Shown here: positions 46,207 through 58,200 of the stretch, piece after piece
How the letters are laid out: each line of letters opens with the position of its first letter
How positions within the stretch are numbered: position 1 is the stretch's first letter
Assembly (NCBI GenBank): GCA_949710005.1
Contig: OX453287.1
Location: 15,648,314 to 15,712,313 of the forward strand
Direction: 5' to 3'
Length of the DNA: 64,000 bases
From: Ricordea florida
Lineage: Eukaryota > Cnidaria > Anthozoa > Corallimorpharia > Ricordeidae
The notes under the pieces: model-generated
What the model saw: the letters and a program-made list of their open reading frames with translations, nothing else
Databases searched by the model: none
What the model was told of the DNA's origin: nothing
Made by a program: the position numbers and the translations under genes

Positions 46207-49200
46207 CTTCCACTTGTGTTTCTATAACTCGATAGAAACACGGTACATGTTTTCTATTTCTTAAATCCAGTACCTATGGGAAGAGGATCTTGTGGATATG
46301 TTGTAGGTTAAAATGAATTTCAGGTCAAAATGGCTCCAAACTGGTTTGATTTGTTTTTTCTTTTGTTTCAGATTATTGGAGGATTATTGAAATTAATCTG
46401 AAAAAAAGGAAAAAAAAAACCAAATCAAACTAGTTTGAAACCATTTTGACCAGAAATTCATTTTAACCTACAACAGATATACACCCATGGACACATTTTG
46501 CTATATAGACCCAAATTGTTTTATGAATCAATTTTCAAGGTGTTCAAAAAAGTTTTCTGTGCATTAGACTTTGCTAGAAAGTAAGATGCTTTTCTCTGAT
46601 TTTATTAAAAGTAAAGATTTGCGAGTTCTTTATACTTTTGTAATACTTATTGGTCTTTCAGGCCCAAATAGGGTTTTGCTCAGTATCTGATAATCTATTA
46701 ATCAAATTTTCTTACATTGTTAAGATGGCATAGTCTTCGATTGTCCTCTGTTGTTAAATTCGCCGTCTAGTCGTCCTTGGTGTAACGTGACATGCCTTAT
46801 GACGTATTCAATTGTATTATGTTACGTTGGTAAGTTGCCTGAAGGCAGGCGTACGCCATTCTAGGAGATACGCAATAAATATATATCAGAACCATACATG
46901 GTGGCAGCGGTCAAAACCCAAAACTATGAGCGGTGAGGAGGAGCATCAAGCAGAAGCTACAGCCTCTGGCGAAACTGTGGAACTGTTGCGTGCACATCTA
47001 AGCTTGAATCTACAACCGCCGACCAATTTAGACCTAAACGATAATCACAGAGCGGAGAATTGGAAGACCTTCAAACAGCGCTGGAACCATTACTCCATAC
47101 TCACACAGTTACACAGGCAACCAGAGGAGTACAAGGTTGCCCTTTTCCTTTATTCGGTGGGAAATGAAGCGGTGAAGTCATTTAATACTTTCGATCTAAC
47201 CGACGCTGAGAAAGGAAACCTTACGGCCATTATCGCAGCCTTTGACGTCGTAAGTTCGCCGTCGGGGAAAAGAACGAAACATACGAAAGGTACAAGTTCA
47301 ACAGTAGAGATCAAACGGACAACGAGTCCGTCTCTGCTTATATCACAGAGCTCCGCACGCTGGCCCAGACGTGCAATTTCTGTACTTGCCTCAACGACTC
47401 CCTTATCAGAGATCGCATTGTACTCGGCGTCAAGTGTAACGAAATTAGAAAGCGTCTCCTACAATGGAAAAAGCTTTCCCTCTCCGAATGTGTGGACATG
47501 TGTTTGGCAAGCGAAGTGACCAAGACGCAGCTAAAAGACCTCGACAAGCAAGAACAGCAAGAAACGGTTCATGAAATAAAACAAGCGAAGAATATTAGAA
47601 GAAAGCGTGACAAGCCAAACAGGCCCGTGACAAAGCAATTCACCGCAAACAGGAATTCAAGACCGTGCAGATATTCCCTGGTAGAAATCCTACCTAGGAT
47701 CCTAAATAGGATCCTAATAAGATCCTGATAGGATCTTGATTAAGATCCTTTCAGGATCCTACAGGTCTTTCTGTTAGGATCTTGTAGGATCCTACAGGAT
47801 CCTATAGGATCCTACTTAGGATCCTGTAGGATCCTACAGGATCCTACAAGATCCTACAGGATCCTGTTCCTATCCAGGATCCTAGGAAATGCGTAGGATC
47901 TTGCACAGGATCCTAGGAAATGCATAGGATCTTGTACAGGATCCTAGGAAATGTATAGGATCTTGCACAGGATCCTAGGAAATGTGTAGGATCTTGCGCA
48001 GGATCCTAGGAAATGTGTAGGATCTTGTACAGGATCCTTACAAATGTGTAGGATCTTGTACAGGATCCTAGCAAATGTGTAGGATCTTGCACAGGATCCT
48101 AGCAAACGTGTAGGATCTTGCACAGGATCCTAGCAAATGTGTAGGATCTTGCACAGGATCCTAGCAAATGTGTAGGATCTTGCACAGGATCCTAGCAAAT
48201 GTGTAGGATCTTGTGCAGATCCTAGCAAATGTGTAGGATCTTGTACAGGATCCTAGGAAATTCGTATAAGTATTCTGATTGGTTCTTATCTCTACAAGTC
48301 CCTCTGATGTCATGTTCCCTTTCAGTATATCAAGCATCCATTTGAAAAAGCACCTAACTTGATAACACATTATTTTATTCAACCCTTATAATACAAGTTA
48401 TGACAAATATTAACTTTTCAAAGAGCACGTAACTGTTGTTTACAAAGGCTTAAACTACACAGATCTGATTTTGCACTTAGAATAATACACTAACCACAAG
48501 GAATTGACAGTTCTAATTTCTATTAACCCTTTACCTCCCAGAAGTGAACGGCATGGAACTTCTCCATACAAGAACAGTGCAATGTACTATCAGTATGGCT
48601 AACTGTTAATGAGAATCACAGAAATGATCAACTCAGACATAAATTCTTCTGATACCAAATTCTCCCAACTAACTTAAAACCAAATATATGGCAGTTGCTA
48701 AGAGAATTGCTTCTCAGAGCATGGGAGTTAAAGGGTTAATTAACATTATATGTAGCTAACAACAAAGATTAGTTTGTTTATCAACATCTGCAAGGATTTA
48801 TTGTACAGGTCAATGTTTGCTAAGAAAAACCCTTGTATTCAAAATGATTGTACTTGGAATGCCAATTCATTGTATTGTATTTATAGTCTGAAACTGCATT
48901 GAGCATTAAGACTGCTCATGAAATGGAGGGTTGTCCAATACTCCAACAAATTTTATGCGTAGCATTGTACTGTATTATATGGCCATAACAAGAGTTCAAC
49001 AATGCATTCTAGAACGATGCAATACAACGCAGTGCATTTCAATACAAAGCTGTGCATAAATTTGTCAGAGTATTGGACAAGTATGAGGAAATGGGTTTTC
49101 ATCAGCCTATTAAAATTTCTTCTTGGTACAATAGATGAACATTCCAGGCACAGAGATTAAAATTTTGTTACAAGAATTCTGCAGTTAATCAGCAGTAGAA

Positions 49201-52200
49201 GTATGCCTATGCTGTTTTAATTTATCTTAACATTTTTGGTTCATTGATGTCGATATCTTGCTGGAATTCAGAACACCTTTTAAGAACCAAAAAGTATATT
49301 TTACTTACACTTAAAGTAGACTTAAACTGTACTAATAGAGGTATACTTAAATTACAGTACTCTCGGTTACTTAATCTTATTGAGTATGTAGTTTATAATT
49401 ATAATAAAGTATACTATGCAACATGCAGGCATTCTACTTTTGATATAATCATTAATATCAAAAGTGCAGGACATCTTGGTAAGTTGTATATAAATATGGT
49501 CTCTTGTAATGCACACTGACAGTAACCCTCAGACAGCAAATACTACAGGTATTTTGAATCTGCACCTTATACTATTTATTCAAAAAAATTAACAATGAAG
49601 TCATGAGTCTTCTTGTAGTTATTGTGGTAGTTAGCTTCATTTTCATGAAACAAAACTTAGGAAATAAGATCTGAATGACGAGATTTTGTTTCCTAATAAC
49701 AATGATGATCAAGACTTAACTGCTTTTGATCTAGCTATCTCTTGATTTTGGTTTCTCTTGCACAGCATCTGTAATATAAAAATACCCAGTGAGATGTATA
49801 TGTAGTTTATATAGCAAGGTTGAAATCTTTGCAGAAAAAGGGCTAGGTCTATACTGGTAATTGTTCTAGGTCCAATTCCGCAAAATATATTATGCCAAAC
49901 AACGAACAGCTAGGAGGGCATCTAGCTACATACATGTACTCAAAACCAAATCAAAATCAACACGGAAATTCTGACTCAAAAAATTTAATGTCCTGATACA
50001 AAAATGAAAAATTTATACTATTCCTTACGTGTGTTCCCTTTTGCTCCAGTTTCTGCTAGTTTTCAAACCAGAATCCATTGAAAAAGTAAAGGAAAATCTA
50101 GGAGGGTGCTTGATTTGCAAGCCAAATGTAAGCCAGCATTTCGCATGAAGTTCGTAAACCAAGCTATAAAGCAGCGCCCGAGTTGATTTTACTTTGTACT
50201 ATGTCGTTATATTAATGACGACCTTTCCACAGAAAAATTTTTAAGTTCATCAAAATAAACACACAGCCCTTTTTCAATTGTCTTTTAAGTTAAATTTAAG
50301 CTGCACCGTAAAGTATGTGTGAACAAAGGAAGTCGTTGTTGTACTCACCACGAACTGCGCGCTTTTGAATGGTTCCCAAACGAATCTTGATTGTGACTTC
50401 CAAAATAAAAACTTTTTAAATTTATACGGCCTTGCTTCTCACCAAGCCATCGAAAACGTTTGATTCAATCGACGTACTGTACCACACCTGGAAGTTTACC
50501 TTGATTTTCATTCACCGCTTGAGCTCGCTGCACGACCAGGAGCGTTTACCGCCATGAAAGTATGCATGCTCTGATTGGTTCAGCAGCAAAGCATCTCGAT
50601 CCAGGGCCTTGACGGCAGTCTTGTCTCAATATGGCGGACCATTATTGAGGTGTGTTAGCTGTTGCTTCAGAAGCAATTTATGGGAGTTACAGAAAGACGA
50701 GGTTCTTTTAAGTGTTCTATTGGTCTTCCAAGCTCAGAAAGCGAATACAAAAGACCTGTTTAGAATATCAGCTTCGAGTTGCGCGGTGCGGTATTTTGTT
50801 GGCGATCGATGTGAAAGTGATGATTGGAGATAGCTTATGAACTCCAGTCGCAGCTGACCCGGACTACAGCAATACATGTACACAGGAGAAAGGCAACGTA
50901 AAGGAAAATTACACTTAGACATTTTATTGTACAGTGCATCCTCTGATGCATTATGTCGCAAGTTCCTAACGATAGGAATGGTATACAATGAGCCACAACC
51001 TCAAAAATGACCTAATAATTATGCTACCTGAAACTACAGTGTCTTACAACTAGTGTCTTACACCTACAGTGCATAAATGAGAAATGCACGACCCAATAAA
51101 TTGACATAATGCCTCTCTTGGTCAATTTATTAAAACATGACTTTAGAAACTTGTGTTTGAGGAACACATGTAGCATATATTTGAATTTGATAAGGTCAAT
51201 TTAATAAAAATGCATTTGCAATTTCAAAGAACTGATTTCATTGTACCTGACAATAAAGTTTTCCCGGCCCCCTTTATCCCCTCCCTCTGTCAGTGAACCA
51301 TGAAACTGGTATTAAAACTAACAGCTACATCACGAGCAGAGGAAAGGTGGAAATGCTTCTATAGGATTTTATCAAGATCCTCTAGCAAGATCCTATAGGA
51401 TTTTATCAAGTTCCTACAGGATCTTATCAAGATCCTTTAGCAAGATCCTACAGGATCTTATCAAGATTCTTTAGCAAGATTCTAGGATTTTATCAAAATC
51501 CTATAGAATCTTATCAAGATTCTTTAGTACGATCCTATAGGATTTTATCGAGATCTTATAGGATCTTATCAAGATTTCTTTATCAAGATCCTATAGGATC
51601 TTATCAAGATTTTTTAGCTGGATCCTATAGGATCTTATCAAGATTCTTCAGCAAGATCCTATAGGATTTTATCGAGATCTTATAGGATCTTATCAAGATC
51701 CTATGGATTATATCAAGAGTGTGCATTAGGATCCTTACCCCATTCAGGATTCTGATTAGGTTCTTTATCCTATTCAGGATCCTGATCAGGATGTTTATCA
51801 TGTTCAGGATCCTGATTAGGATCCTTATCCTATTCAGGATCCTGATCAGGATCGTCATCCTGTTCAGGATCCTGATTAGGATCCTTTCCTAGTTTGAAAT
51901 CCTGGAAAGGATCCTAATCCTATTCAAGATCCTACAGGATCCTATGGAATCCTGCAGGATCCTGCAGGATCCTGCAGGATCCTATGTAGGATTTCTACCA
52001 GGGTTGTGGTGAAATACGTAAAGCTGGCCGCGACCACTGTCCAGCATGGGGAAAATTCTGCTCCGCATGTGGTAAGAGGAATCATTTTGCCGATGTCTGC
52101 CTGCAAGAGAACAGCCGAAGAGCACAAACCCATTGTGTTTCAGAAAACACTCATGAGAGCTCAAGCGACTCGGATTACATGGGATGCGTGACTGTGAAGC

Positions 52201-55200
52201 ACGAGGCCGTGAATGGGGTCGATGACAGCAACAGACCAGCTGCAGAGCCAATCTACGCCGAAATGCTCCTGAACGGAAATCCAGTTAAGTTTCACGTCGA
52301 TTGTGGCGCTTCGGTAAATGTGCTGCCAATGAAATACGTAAACAAGGAGGCATTGGAGCCTACAAACAAGACACTGGTCATGTGGAACAAAACCGAATTA
52401 AGACCAAAGGGAACCAAGCGTCTCAAGGTACGCAACCCGAAGACAGACAAGACCTACAAGATCGAATTTGTTGTAGTGGAAGAGAATCTAATGCCATTAC
52501 TGGGGTCAAGTGCCATCCAAGACATGAACATAATTGAAGTAAAACGGAACAACTTCAAATCCGTGTCGTCAGTTCGTCAGGAACGGGCGACATACCCCCT
52601 GGGCAACAAAGCAGACGTGATCGCACGTTACGCAGACGTTTTCTGTGGAGACGTTGGAACCCTTGAAGGAAAGCAACGTTTGACTGTCAATCCTGATGTC
52701 ACGCCAACTGTATCACCCTCCAGACGAATGCCATTTGCCCTGAGGTCCAAACTACAGGTGGAGCTCGATCGCCTCACAGAACTTGGGGTGGTTACGCCTG
52801 TCGACGAGCCGACAGACTGGGTTAGCAACATCGTCATTGCCACCAAACCGTCCGGTGACCTCCGCATCTGCATTGATCCCAAGCCACCAAACAAGGCCCT
52901 CAAGCGAGAGAGGTACCCCATCCCAGTCATTGACGACGTGCTACCTGAGCTAGCAAAAGCAAAGATGTTTACAAAGATCGATGCAAAGAATGGTTACTGG
53001 CACGTGGCGCTGGACGACAAATCAGCGAAACTCACCACCTTTGACACGCCCTTCGGGCGATACTGCTGGAAGAGGCTGCCATTTGGTCTGTCTGTGTCAT
53101 CTGAGATATTTCAAAAACGCCTTAACCAGGCCCTCGACAAATTAGATGGTCTTCTAACAATTCACAACGATATGGTCATCTATGGCGCTGGTGACACTGA
53201 TGAAGAAGTGCGAGAAGATCATGACCGTAAGCTAGTCGCGTTCCTCGACCGATGCCGGGAGCTAGGAATCAAGCTAAACAAGTCCAAACTAACGCTGCGG
53301 TGCCCGGTAATCAGTTACCTTGGTCACCAAGTCACGAATGAAGGTCTCAGACCGGATCCCGAGAAAGTGGAAGCCATCGTCAAGATGCCACCACCTGAAG
53401 ATGTTAAGGGAGTGCGTAGACTGTGCGGTTTCGTCAACTACCTCGCCAGGTTCATGCCCAATCTGTCAGACGTAATCGAGCCAACCAGACAGCTAACACG
53501 CCAGGATGTCGAGTGGCAGTGGAATACCACACATGACAAAGCATTCCAAGCGATCAAGAGCATGGTCTCAAGCGCGCCGCTACTCAGATACTATGACCCT
53601 GCAGAAGAGCTGACGGTCCAATGTGATGCAAGCGACAAGGGCATTGGAGCAGCATTCTTGCAAAATGGCCAGCCAGTTGCGTTTGCCAGCCGAGCACTAA
53701 CAGACACCGAAACCCGATACGCACCCATTGAAAAAGAGATGCAGGCCGTGGTATTTGCCCTTGAAAAATTCAACCAGTACGTATATGGCCGACCGGTAAC
53801 AGTTATCAGCGACCACAAGCCACTGGAAGCAATTGCTAAGAAGCCCCTGAGGAGTGCTCCCAAACAACTCCAGGGAATGCTACTGAAGACACAGAAGTAC
53901 GACATCAACATTGTCTACAAGCCTGGGTCGCAGATGTTTCTAGCTGATACCCTGAGCAGGGCATACATTGCCGGGAGCAAGAACCACGTGGAAGAATTCG
54001 AACACGTGAACGCGGCAAACTTTGTCCCGATGCAAGACCGGAAGAAAGCCACTATACGGGAGTCAACTACACGAGATGAAGTTCTTCAGGAGCTCAAGTG
54101 GTACATACTGAATGGTTGGCCAGATGACGGGGCAAAGGTACCAGCCACACTGACCCCCTATCACAGTATTCGAGATGAACTGGCTGTACATGACGGCTTG
54201 ATTTACTGAGGCGAGCGATTGGTGATCCCTAAAGAACTAAAACCCCTGATGCGAGAAGAGGTCCACAGCTCCCACATTGGGATCAACGGGTGCCTTCGTA
54301 GAGCACGAGAGAGCATGTTCTGGCCGTCCATGAGCAGCGATATCCGCAGTCATATTGCACAGTGCGAGACTTGTCGCCTCTACGAAAGTCGCCAACCCAA
54401 GGAGACCCTGAGAAGTCATCCTGCCACGGACAGACCCTGGGAGAAAGTGTCAGTCGACCTCTTTGATCTGAATGGTAAAGAGTACCTGGTGGTCAGTGAC
54501 TACTTCTCCAATTTCTTTGAGATCAACTATCTTGAAGACGAGAAAGCTTCAACCGTGATAAGAAAACTCAAGGGGCATTTTGCCAGGTATGGCATTCCTG
54601 ACACCCTCAGTTCTCCTCCGACAAATTCCGGAAATTCGCAGAGGAGTGGGAATTTACTGTGTGCCCCAGCAGCCCGGGACATCAGCAAGCGAACGGAGCC
54701 GCTGAAGCCGCAGTCAAGACAGCGAAGAAGCTACTGCGCAAGGCGAAGGAAGATGGACGGGATCCATTCCTTGCCCTTCTGTGCTATAGAAACACGCCCT
54801 CAGAGTCGATGGGCACAAGCCCAGCACAACGCTTTCTTGGCCGTCGCACTACATCTGAGTTGCTGAAGCCATACGGAATACCCATAGAAAACACCAAAGA
54901 AAGGTGGAAGATTGCCTAAGCCAAACAGGCACACTACTACAACCAGCATGCTAAAGACCTGCAGACCTTAGAGGAAGGCGATGTGGTACGCATGCGGCCA
55001 TTCCAGCTTGGAAAGAAAACCTGGGACAGAGCCGTTGTGAAGAAACGCCTCGACGAGCGGTCATACGAAATCGAGGCAAACGACCATACGTACAGACGCA
55101 ATCGGGTGGATTTAAAGAAAACGGCAGAGAGTGTTTCACCACACGACTATGAGAGTGTGCCAACAACGCCAGACAAGCCACCCATGGAATCATCGACGGC

Positions 55201-58200
55201 AAACTTACCCAAAGAGGACATTCCATTGTCTGCGGGCTTAGCAGCATCGCCCCCTAGCACACTGCAGCCAGGGCCGGTGCCTGGGCCTGCAGAACGACCG
55301 AAGAGAACACTAAGAGAGCCAACCCGCTTCAAGGACTTTATTAAATACTAGTCGGGCAAGGCAGTCCCTAATCCAATAATGTTTTTTGACTGTGGCTTCG
55401 AAACCTACATTGTTCTTTTACATTGCTTCTTTATATTGTTGCTGTTTCTGTTGTCGTTTCCTAAAGGAAGGGGGATGTAACGTGACATGCCTTATGACGT
55501 ATTCAATTGTATTATGTTACGTTGGTAAGTTGCCTGAAGGCAGGCGTATGCCATTCTAGGAGATACGCAATAAATATATATCAGAACCATACACTTGGTG
55601 TGCCGGCTACTCAAAGTAAATAATAATGAAGTAATAGCCACACCATGTCTTTCTATCAGCATTGTCCACCGTCTACTCAAAGTTATTCTCCCTCTACTTC
55701 AAATTTCGGGAGAACCCTGTAATGATAAAAAACAGTTAACTGTTCTTGGGGGGATCGAGGGCAAGGAGAACGAGACAACACTGACAAATCTGTACATTGT
55801 AGCAGCATTCAGGATAAAAGTGATATACAGGGGATTAAACACTTATTCAAACAAAGGCCAAACATGATGCAGGTAATTGATTAATGATTGTAATACTGTT
55901 AATTTATTTTATTTACTATAGAGTGACTAAATTTGACTTGTGTCATTTCAGGGCATTTTCCCAACGTCATATATTTACATGAAAGAAGCCGATAAAGCAT
56001 CTAGGTACTGTATGCACCAAGCTTCTTAGGTGACACCAAAAAAACTGAAAGGAGATCTAGAAATTGACCAAGCATGAGTTTAAGATGCAATGGCTATATA
56101 CTGGCCAAGTACCTTTTTGCGTTTTTATTGACGAAGATGTAGTCAAGGACAATAAAACTGCAAAAAAGTTCTCTGCCAATGTCCAGCCATCTTGACCGAA
56201 CAAGCTTGGTCAATAAAGGATTCCTTATATGGCCATTATGCTGTGCTTTGTTTTGCGGGACAAGTCAGAAAATCTTAAGCGGGCAAGAAAGGCCTATTTT
56301 GCCCACTTGGGTAGCGAGTTAGAATGCAGGATTCGCCTCATCTTACCTGCTTGTGGAACCAGTCGTGTCGTAAATATCAATATTTAAAAGCCAACATGGA
56401 CAAATTTGATGTGAAAAATGGTATCAGTACATTGTGAAGCAAATAAATGAGGAAAATTTATCATCATGATGATTTAAAATTTATTGTACCATAAAAATCA
56501 CCAAACTTACAAAGTAGGAAGCTTGTTGATTAAATTGCAGCTTAGATTATTTGATTGAAATGGTCAAACACTGATATAATAATTATCATTTTAAGAAGAC
56601 CTATGCAATTTATAATTCTGCAATAAATTTTAAGTTAGTAACATAAGGATGTGTAATCCTAACATATTATTTTGGTTTTAAACTTTGTTTTTCTGGTTGT
56701 TTCAGTGGCCAAGAAACTGTGTTCAAAGAGGAAGCAGTTGTAGAGGAACTGACAGCAGTATTGAGAGAATGGGGAGCCATGTGGATAGAAGTTTACAAGG
56801 TACGCTGCATGTTAAGTGTGGCGGTTCTATTTAGGGACATGGGTGGATTTCCGGTGGATTTCCGGTGTATGTCCTGGATTGGTGATGAGTAACTCGATGA
56901 ATTAATGAATAAATTTACAATTTATAAAGAGCAAATTTTATATGTATATAATCAAATGCACCATGGCACAACCATTATGGAAGACACACGAAATTACAAG
57001 GGCCAGACCACCAGACAACACCAAGAAATACGTCCCCTACTCTTTGTGAACAGTGTGGGTTTTTTGATGTCCAATGAAGTACATGTATTATGAACAAAAG
57101 TTGTGAGACAGGACCAACGGCTTATCATTCTTACCTGAGAAGATTAGAACCATTTACAGATGTCATGCAAAGGCAGCACTTTCTCCTTAGTAATTCAAAG
57201 ACCCTGAGTTATGGTCCAGCCAAGGTTCAAACCAACGACCTCTCCTATGATAGTCTGGTGCACCAACCAGTTGGCGGGTAGTGATCAGTATGGTTAATAC
57301 CTTACATGTACTTCATTGCTGACAGTGTAAATTCATGCTACGCATAATTTTGTGAGGTCTGCTGAGATTTTTTAACATTTGGTCATTTCTTGCTGTTTAT
57401 TGTGCATACTGCATACTAGTCTTTATTAAGTAGATAATTATAATAAGGGGCAGTCCTGGATACATACACTGTACCTCATTTTGGAATCTGTCCAGTGGCA
57501 TTTGTGACATTCAGCAGTTGTCATTACTGCTGTGTTACAGTTTCTTTGCACTTGAAGACTTTGCACTGTCTTAGAGCGTACACACATGTCTGCATAGATT
57601 TTTTGTTGCTCATTCATCGTGCTGATTTCTATGACATATTTAAAAGTGTGTTCAAATTGGTAACATTGACATCGCAGGAAGAGAAATCAGTCTCTAAGAT
57701 TCAAAAAGTGTCAAATAATGTTGTATACTGTGAAAGTAATGAGCAATAAATTATTGTATAGTGTGTGGATACATGCTTGTATAGAAAAAATATGATTGTT
57801 GCTTTATACACAGCAATGAAAAACTGCTTCTACAGTACTGCTTGTACTGTAACCATTATTGTTTCATTTGCTGTCAAGTAAGCTTTCTGCCTTCTTCCTT
57901 ACACTATTTATCATACATGTAACACAATACTTTATTTTAAACAAACTATAATAATATATACTCTATAAATTTACTACATATGATTAATTAGCCATTTTTA
58001 TTTTGGTATAGTCATTATGAAACATTCTTTGATTTGGTAGAGAAAGGAAGAGTCTTTGTTTCATGATGTCAAAGACCTGATGTTAGAATTGATGGATTGG
58101 AGAAGACAGATTTTAGCCAAAGCTCTACCTGTGGTGGGTGCTTAAATTCACTTTCATGTATTGATGTAATATAGAAACAGACTGTGTTTTCTCACATGTC

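Larger units (their letters stand above)
47676..52003. mobile_element. 4.3-kb TIR element with GGATCC subterminal arrays, inserted in gag
   Basis: Ends are inverted copies of CCCTGGTAGAAATCCTAC. A 2-bp TT is repeated at the junctions; removing the element restores the gag zinc-knuckle reading frame. Each end is followed by hundreds of bases of short repeats built on AGGATCCT, GGATCTTG and similar (47690-48260 and 51350-51990). The middle 3.1 kb has no long ORF and no recognised transposase. A short target duplication and long subterminal repeats recall CACTA/CMC elements, but the CCCTGG start is not the CACTA consensus, so the family is open. Confidence 0.85.
46926..52178 (+). pseudogene. Retrotransposon gag, frameshifted and split
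   Basis: Starts at ATG 46926 shortly after the primer-binding site. An ATG 38 codons upstream lies in the LTR and is unlikely. The capsid-like part has WKTFKQRWNHYSI and EEYKVALFLYSVGNEA. The frame shifts near 47250, after which a neighbouring frame continues with KRLLQWKKLSLSECVDMCLA. The element at 47676-52003 interrupts the first zinc knuckle after its first Cys (PCRY). Past it the knuckle resumes and a second canonical C-x2-C-x4-H-x4-C (CSACGKRNHFADVC) follows, running in frame into pol. Confidence 0.88.
46781..55593 (+). mobile_element. Gypsy-type LTR retrotransposon, defective, interrupted
   Basis: Bounded by 118-bp direct LTRs (46781-46898 and 55476-55593) that start TGTAACG and end CATACA, with a perfect 5-bp target duplication CTTGG at 46776-46780 and 55594-55598. 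A TGG-initial primer-binding site (TGGTGGCAGCGG) follows the 5' LTR and a purine tract (AAAGGAAGGGGGA) precedes the 3' LTR. Internal order gag, protease, RT, RNase H, integrase is that of the Ty3/Gypsy group. No envelope ORF. The element sits in DOCK intron 3 in the same orientation as the gene. It is non-functional and is split by a second element at 47676-52003. Confidence 0.95.

Noticed and set aside
46812..46925. Start of gag at the LTR ATG
   Set aside because: These 38 codons lie inside the LTR and over the primer-binding site. ATG 46926 after that site is the likely start.
47880..48260. CRISPR-like array of 31-bp units
   Set aside because: The units are contiguous tandem copies without unique spacers, in a eukaryotic transposon.
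52628..52930. Antisense ORF over pol
   Set aside because: Shadow of the strongly coding plus-strand RT frame.
53591..53911. Antisense ORF over RNase H
   Set aside because: Shadow of the plus-strand pol frame.
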